NCBI RefSeq assembly: GCF_900660725.1 | Contig: NZ_LR215044.1 | Span: 648,141-712,140, forward strand | DNA from: Mycoplasmopsis arginini | Lineage (GTDB): Bacteria > Bacillota_I > Bacilli_A > Mycoplasmatales > Metamycoplasmataceae | Reading direction: 5' to 3' | Length of the DNA stretch: 64,000 nucleotides | Part shown: in pieces, positions 58,929-64,000 of the stretch | Layout: each line of letters opens with the position of its first letter | How positions within the stretch are numbered: position 1 is the stretch's first letter | Program-made: the position numbers and the translations under genes | Notes under the pieces: generated by a model | The model's input: only the letters and a program-made list of their open reading frames with translations | What the model was told of the DNA's origin: nothing | Databases searched by the model: none

Positions 58929-59570
58929 TTATTTTTTTAAAAAATTCTTTTCGTAAATATAATCATCGGCTGTATGATAAATTTGTCTTATGTAATCAAA
59001 ATAAGTTTTATACTTTTTAAAATCACCTTTTCATACAAATTTCTTATTTAAACTTTTTGAAAAATCAATGACTAAATATAAATCAAAATATCCAAATTCC
59101 TTAATTCCATCGATAATCATTTTTTGCATTAACATTCTTACTTTTGGCGAATTAATATCAAGATCCTTTTTATAGTGTTTTTGTTCTATTTCGGCAAAAG
59201 CAGCAAAATAAATATTTAGGCTTGAAATTTCCTTGCTATATTCTTCTAAAAACAAATTATTTATTTCTCTTTCTTCATCATTAAGTTTATATTCGGCAAA
59301 AATTTTATTAACATCAACTGCCTTTTTAGCATATTTATTTTCTGCTTTAATAATTAAAAATATTTTTACAATTATTAAAATAAAAATAATAGTAAAAATT
59401 GATCCAAAAATATATGAAGATATTACTCCACCTTTATTTATGTTTCCAAAAACCTTCGCTGCCGTTAAGAAAAGAATAATACCAATAATTAAGAAAAGAA
59501 AAATAAATATAAATCCAAAGATGTTAAAAATTGTATCTTTTTTAAAACTCTTTTTTGCCTTTTCATCCAT
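58929..59570 (-). CDS. Two-helix membrane protein, unrecognised
   Basis: The 213-residue product has a basic N-terminal segment (DEKAKKSFKKD), two membrane helices at about residues 14-37 and 50-72, and a helical, charged cytosolic domain that contains YFDLYLVIDFSK and ends YEKNFLKK. No family was recognised. Its ATG overlaps the pncB stop by one base (TAATG), so it is translationally coupled to pncB. That link to NAD synthesis is positional only. Confidence 0.75.
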
Positions 59571-60574
59571 TAGATTATTTCTCCTTTATATAATTTTAAT
59601 TTTTTGTTGTTTAAATATCCTCTGCCTTCTTTAGCAATAAACTTATCATTTAATTTTGTAGCATCTGCACTAAAATTAACTCATATTTTTAATAATGAAG
59701 CGCCAACACCGTAGGTATCAACCGGAGTATTTTCGTCCTCAAATTCTTTAATTCTTTTTGCATTAAAACCTGAAGAAACTGTAATTTTTACATGTTTACC
59801 GCCGTTAGCATCTAAGGCTTCACGTAATCTTTTTACTTGATTTTGAGTTACACCATATTCCGCCTCGCCTTCGCTAAACATTTTATCTATTAAGGCTTTT
59901 GACGTGTCTATTCTAACTGCTTTTAATTTATTTTTAAAAGCTTTTAAGCAAGCTAAAGAGTCTGATATAACATCATTATGAAAATCTACTAAAGCATATA
60001 AATCATCTTCTGGAAAGGTTTTATGATATGCCTCAACAGCTTTAACAACATCACCTTCAAACATTTGAATTAATGCATGAGGCATACTTCCGAATGTATG
60101 TGCTTTGTTATGATTAGAAGATGCTAAAGTTGAATGGTTATAGATACCTCCAACCTTCAGTGCATAAGCATCATTTAATTGATTAATATAATGATCTGCT
60201 CGATCAGCCATGCTTACAACATTTTTTCCATTTGCTGCTTTTACGACGTTATATGCATTTGTTGCTATCGAAGTTTGCCGAGCTAAAATTCCATCGATAA
60301 TTCCTTCTCAAATTCCAAAGTCATAATAATGTCCTTCCAATTCTAAGACCACTTCACGATTATGAATAATTGATCCTTCTTCTAAATATTTTATTTTATA
60401 TTTAGAGGTATCAGTATTTTTACATAAAAGGCGAATAACTTCGTTTATTCCGCAAAGTTTAACATTGTTATGCCGTTGAAAAAATTGTAATGTTACAATC
60501 TCATTACGGCGATGTTTTTCAGCTATTTTTTTGGTCTTAAAAAAATAAATTGAAATATAATCTTTTAATTTCAT
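59570..60574 (-). CDS. pncB: Nicotinate phosphoribosyltransferase
   Basis: PncB converts nicotinate and PRPP to nicotinate mononucleotide, the first step of NAD salvage. The 334-residue product is a short form: LQFFQRHNNVKLCGINE near the N-terminus, ILARQTSIATNAYNVVKAANGK, FGSMPHALIQMFEGD (the Gly-Thr/Ser-x-x-His phosphorylation-site region), LVDFHND, VRIDTS, VKITVSSGFNAKRI and VDTYGVGASLL. These match the NAPRTase order. A membrane-protein gene follows with a one-base overlap. It is divergent from the 60682 gene across an AT-rich region. Confidence 0.92.
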
Positions 60575-60681
60575 AACACCTTCTTGTTTTCTTATATTGT
60601 TAAGTTAAGTTATTTAATTGTAATATAATATATTAATTATATATTAATAACTATCGCAAATCAATATTAAAGAGGATTAAA

Positions 60682-61086
60682 ATGGACAATATTCAAAAGA
60701 AAACAATCAATGCTCAAAAGTTATGTAAATCACAATTTTTTGTTGGAATGATTTATTTAGTTTTATTAGTCGCTTTTATCGGAGTTTTACTTGCTATTTA
60801 TGTAAGTAATAAAAGTACTAAAGGAAATTGACTAGTAAATCCGGCCTACATTATAATTACTATTCTTTTTGGCCTAAGTATTATTTCGATTATTGTTACA
60901 TCAATCTATGGATTAAAATACGCCAAAGAAATAAATGATTCTAAATTACATTATTATTTTTTATTATCTGCTATTTTTATAATCCCTTTTGTTTCATTTT
61001 ATTGCACAATTGCCTCTGCTACAAGAATGTATAATTATTTTGAAAAAACAAAGAAACAAAAGAAAAACAAAAAACAACAGGCTTAA
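60682..61086 (+). CDS. Small membrane protein, unrecognised
   Basis: The 134-residue product has three hydrophobic helices (about residues 20-42, 55-78, 88-112: MIYLVLLVAFIGVLLAIYV, IIITILFGLSIISIIVTSI, FLLSAIFIIPFVSFYC) and a strongly basic Lys/Gln tail (TKKQKKNKKQQA). No family was recognised. AAGAGGA precedes the ATG. The stop lies within a terminator hairpin. It is convergent with yidC. Confidence 0.75.
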
Positions 61087-61104
61087 TTATTTGCTTGTTG
61101 TTTT
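61071..61104. terminator. Bidirectional intrinsic terminator
   Basis: Stem AAAACAACAGGC / GCTTGTTGTTTT (one G-T pair) with a 10-nt loop. It overlaps the 3' end of the small membrane-protein gene and serves the convergent yidC side too. Confidence 0.75.
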
Positions 61105-61113
61105 TATTAATTC

Positions 61114-63153
61114 TTATTTAAATAGGAAAGGTTGTAATTTATTTTTATATCATTTTGTTTTTTGAATATAATGAACAACAATATGTTGAACTATTGTAAA
61201 AATACCACCTATAATTCAATAAATTTGTAAACCAGCACTAAAGAATAAACCTATGAAGGCAAAGATAATAGGAATTAAAATTGCTTTCTTGTTTGATTTT
61301 TTCATTGCTGCTCTTTGATAAGCATCAGCACGAAGCGATTTCTTTTTACGCCATCTTAAAATCTTCGGCATAAACTGTGCAATTAGTTGAATTACTACCG
61401 AAAGAATAACAATTGGTAAGTATTGTAGTTCTCCGACTTTGAAAATTCTAAAGATTGAAGTTGCTGAAAGTTGAATTGTATATAATGTTGCTTGTTTAAT
61501 TTCAGGTGATGTAGAAATAATTCTAAATACAACAATTAAAATAGGCAATGTTATAAATGAAGAAATTAATTGTGCAACAGGCGAAATTTTCTCTTTCTTA
61601 TATAGTTCGCTAATTTCCATTTGCTTACGTTGGTTCATTTGTTTATCGCCTTTGTAAGCTTCATATTTAGCTTCAATTTTAGCTTTCTTTTGGTTTAATT
61701 CTTCCATTTTATTTGAACTAAATACAGTTTTTAGTGTTAGGAAGAATGTTATTAATCTAACAATAATAACGGTTACAACTAAAGCTAATACAACACTTCA
61801 TCCAGTGGTTCCTAATGCTCTAATAATTGAGTTCATAAATTGGGCTACTGGATATACGAAGAATCCATAGAATGGACCTTGTTCTCAATGTTCTTTGTAG
61901 GTTGTAATTGGTTTATTAGGCACAAAAGCATCTGCAGACATTAGTCTATTTTTTCAACTATCTGGTGAATAGTTACCTGCTTCGTTAATAGAAGAAAAAT
62001 TATATGTTGAAATCTCTTTTTCTAATTTACTATCTTGTGTTTTAAATAGTGATTGATTTAAAGAAACCATTCCAGCATAGTTTTTCATCATAGAAGATGC
62101 TGAAAGGAATAATGTGTTAAGTCTTTCGCCATCTTTTTCACTTAATCCTTTACCTGGACCAATAAGTTCTTTATAACTAATAATAAAGTCATTTCATTCT
62201 TTTATTAAGCTATATTTATCTAATTGTCTTAATTCAGCAATTGATTTTCCAGTTTTTGCTGATAAGGTTTCAGCGAAACCAGATCTGTTTTTATCATCAT
62301 TTATTCATAATTTAAATGTTTCTGCCAATAATGAAGTAAAAATATCAGCTAAGAATAAGTTATAAATATTTGAGCCAGCAATCCCTGTAAGATTAACTTT
62401 TGCTAATTCCATATTTTTAATATGTGAAAAGTCTGTTATAACTTCAATTTTACTTTCGGTTGAACCCTCAATTGGAGTATGTTTTTCGTAAGTTTCAAAA
62501 CTAATTGCATAAGGTAAATATACATCATTGATTTTGCTTACAGGATTATAGAATTTAGTTCTACCTTCACCCTTGTCATTACCAAAGTTTAGGTAAATAT
62601 GGTTTGCACCATTACCGTAAATAACACCTCTATGTCCATCTTCATCCTTAATTTCAATATTTGAAATATTTTTTCAATCTTTTGAATGATTTGAAAAAGT
62701 GTTACTTCCTTCTTTTGGGGCTTGTAATTGTAAAGCAAATGAAGAACCACCGTAAATTCCGTATTGTCCTCCAGTTTTTGCATCTTGTTCTCTTAAAGAT
62801 TTAATTTGTTTTTCATCTTCAAGACCTAGATATGTGTTAGCTACTACACCGGCATCGCTATTTAAGTTTGGGACAAAGAATTCGTTTTTTTCTTTATTTC
62901 ATCTCAATGTAGCAATATTAGGAGAAATATAATCACTTTTTGTATATATTTCTTGACCTGAACCGACTTTTGTACCTGATTTAGTAGCAATTGACTGAAC
63001 GCAACCTACAAGTCCAATTGAAATAAAGAAGAAAATTAAAACTACTCTTACTCATTTTCAAATCTTTTTTCAAATAGCTTTAGGTTGTTTACTTTCAGGC
63101 GTTTGATTAATTCTAAAAGAATCGTAATGTTTAGAACTATTTCTCTTTGCCAT
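61114..63153 (-). CDS. yidC: Membrane protein insertase YidC/OxaA
   Basis: YidC inserts proteins into the membrane alone or with Sec. The 679-residue protein has an N-terminal membrane segment (VVLIFFFISIGLVGC, with a Cys that might be lipidated), a long external domain of about 370 residues, and the conserved C-terminal insertase helices. These include a hydrophobic entry helix (WSVVLALVVTVIIVRLITFF), the charged hairpin KMEELNQKKAKIEAKYEAY, QLISSFITLPILIVVFRII and YLPIVILSVVIQLIAQF. The large external domain is typical of mycoplasmas. Its start overlaps rnpA by 17 bp. It belongs to the rpmH-rnpA-yidC origin cluster. Confidence 0.95.
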
Positions 63154-63469
63154 CAGTTATCCTTTCATAGATTTTATGAACAGCTTGAACTTTTTCATCT
63201 CATGATAAAGAAAAAAAGTTTTTTCTAGCTATTAAAACGGTGTCATAATTTATTTTGCTTATGTCCATTTTTCTTAAAATAGATCTAATTTGATTTCGAT
63301 AGTGATTTCTCTCAACTGCATTAGCAAATTGCTTTGGTATTGAAATTCCGCATCTAAAAAAATTAGATTTAGTAAAATAAATAATTAAATTTCGTGAAAT
63401 GACTTGATTATGTCCACTAAGAATTCTTTGGAATTCTCAATTTTTTTTAACAGTATTTTTTTTATTCAT
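63137..63469 (-). CDS. rnpA: Ribonuclease P protein component
   Basis: RnpA assists the RNase P RNA in maturing tRNA 5' ends. The 110-residue basic protein has the central signature FRCGISIPKQFANAVERNHYRNQIRSILRKM in shortened form: the block AVERNHYRNQIRSILR is the conserved RNR-type helix. It begins MNKKNTVKKNWEFQRIL. Trp are TGA. It overlaps yidC by 17 bp and follows rpmH by 38 bp. Confidence 0.93.
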
Positions 63470-63507
63470 ATGTGTTTAATTATTTTGAATTAATAAAAAG
63501 TATCAAA

Positions 63508-63654
63508 CTATTTTTCATCTGATACAGTTAGTCTACGTCTTCCTTTTGCACGTCTTGCTGCTAAAACTTTACGGCCATTTTTTGTTTGCATTCTAGCCAT
63601 AAAACCATGCACTTTAATGTGTTTACGTTTTTTAGGTTGATATGTTCTTTTCAT
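63508..63654 (-). CDS. rpmH: Ribosomal protein L34
   Basis: The 48-residue 50S protein reads [18 protein letters not shown], then [21 protein letters not shown] and LTVSDEK: a textbook L34 that is too short to appear in longer-ORF listings. AAGGAGAG precedes the ATG. rpmH is normally the first gene on the dnaA-distal side of oriC, which places the replication origin just beyond or within the right end of this window. Confidence 0.98.
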   Translation of the reverse strand: MKRTYQPKKRKHIKVHGFMARMQTKNGRKVLAARRAKGRRRLTVSDEK

Positions 63655-64000
63655 GAATCTCTCCTTTTCAAATGTTTATTTAAAAATACTTCTAATATTT
63701 TACCAAAAAAGTTAAAAATATAAAAACCAAATTATTAATTAATAAATTAATAAAGTTAATATAAGAAACTACTAAAGAAAATTTAATTAATTTTTAAATA
63801 ATTTTCTATTTTAAAAACAGGAGTTTTAAACATTGAATACTATTTTTATAAAAATAATGTTATTAAGTATTTTTTGTATTTTTTTGAACTTAAATTAAGC
63901 CAAAAAAATCAAAGGTTTAATGTCAGTAAAATGTCAGTAATTGAAAAAAATAATTAATTTTGATTTACAAAATTTGCTATTTAAAATATAATTTTAAAAT
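63655..64000. other. Origin-proximal AT-rich region, no gene seen
   Basis: These 346 bp hold no convincing reading frame and are extremely A+T-rich. They lie next to rpmH, where the dnaA-oriC intergenic region is expected. The direct repeat TGTCAGTAA occurs twice 11 bp apart (63921-63929, 63932-63940). I found no exact DnaA box (TTATCCACA or its complement), so the origin itself may lie further right. Confidence 0.55.

Overview
The window is a very AT-rich (roughly 70-75% A+T) piece of a mollicute chromosome. In-frame TGA codons recur in nearly every conserved gene exactly where the family has Trp, so genetic code 4 applies. There are many lipoproteins with Mycoplasma-type lipoboxes, no cell-wall genes, and an rpmH-rnpA-yidC block at the right edge that normally sits beside dnaA and oriC. 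The gene set fits the Mycoplasmopsis/Metamycoplasma (hominis) group; I do not name a species. No tRNA, rRNA or CRISPR array was seen.

Layout. 1-6.1 kb: end of an M28 peptidase, plsY, a CIRCE-controlled hrcA-grpE operon, lon. 6.1-14.4 kb (mostly minus strand): a decayed membrane-protein gene, gapA, gene debris, a HAD phosphatase, a tandem duplication of trx plus the proS 3' end, proS, deoB, a DUF1846 gene. 14.5-18.9 kb: pyk, then an unusual two-gene operon encoding a nucleotidyltransferase/M42-peptidase fusion and an MFS-like transporter. 18.9-29.3 kb: serS, recD2-like helicase, pth-tilS-ftsH, a lipoprotein, a DUF402 gene, trmB. 29.4-41.9 kb: gyrA behind a perfect palindrome, a lipoprotein gene whose expected ATG is ACG, a putative ECF S component, two tandem M17 aminopeptidases, ung-fmt, a HExxHH membrane protein. 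42-50.3 kb: rsmD, gmk-prpC-prkC-rsgA-rpe, a broken hsdM, a TM2 protein, an S41 lipoprotein. 50.3-61.1 kb: infC-rpmI-rplT with a structured leader and an AUA start, a YitT protein, rpiB-tsaC, mutM-smr, two tandem DHH phosphodiesterases, membrane proteins, pncB. 61.1-64 kb: yidC, rnpA, rpmH and origin-proximal AT-rich DNA.

How the genes work together. Most are housekeeping: protein quality control (hrcA/grpE, lon, ftsH), late glycolysis (gapA, pyk) with pentose-phosphate and nucleoside salvage steps (rpe, rpiB, deoB), translation (serS, proS, fmt, pth, tilS, trmB, tsaC, infC operon), DNA topology and repair (gyrA, ung, mutM, recD2), and peptide use (M28, two M17, S41, putative metalloprotease) suited to an amino-acid-scavenging parasite. 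The accessory content is small: the NTase-M42/MFS operon, the trx/proS duplication, the hsdM remnant, two gene graveyards and the lipoproteins. Several genes have a TATAAT-like -10 box only 7-10 nt before the ATG and no Shine-Dalgarno, suggesting leaderless mRNAs.
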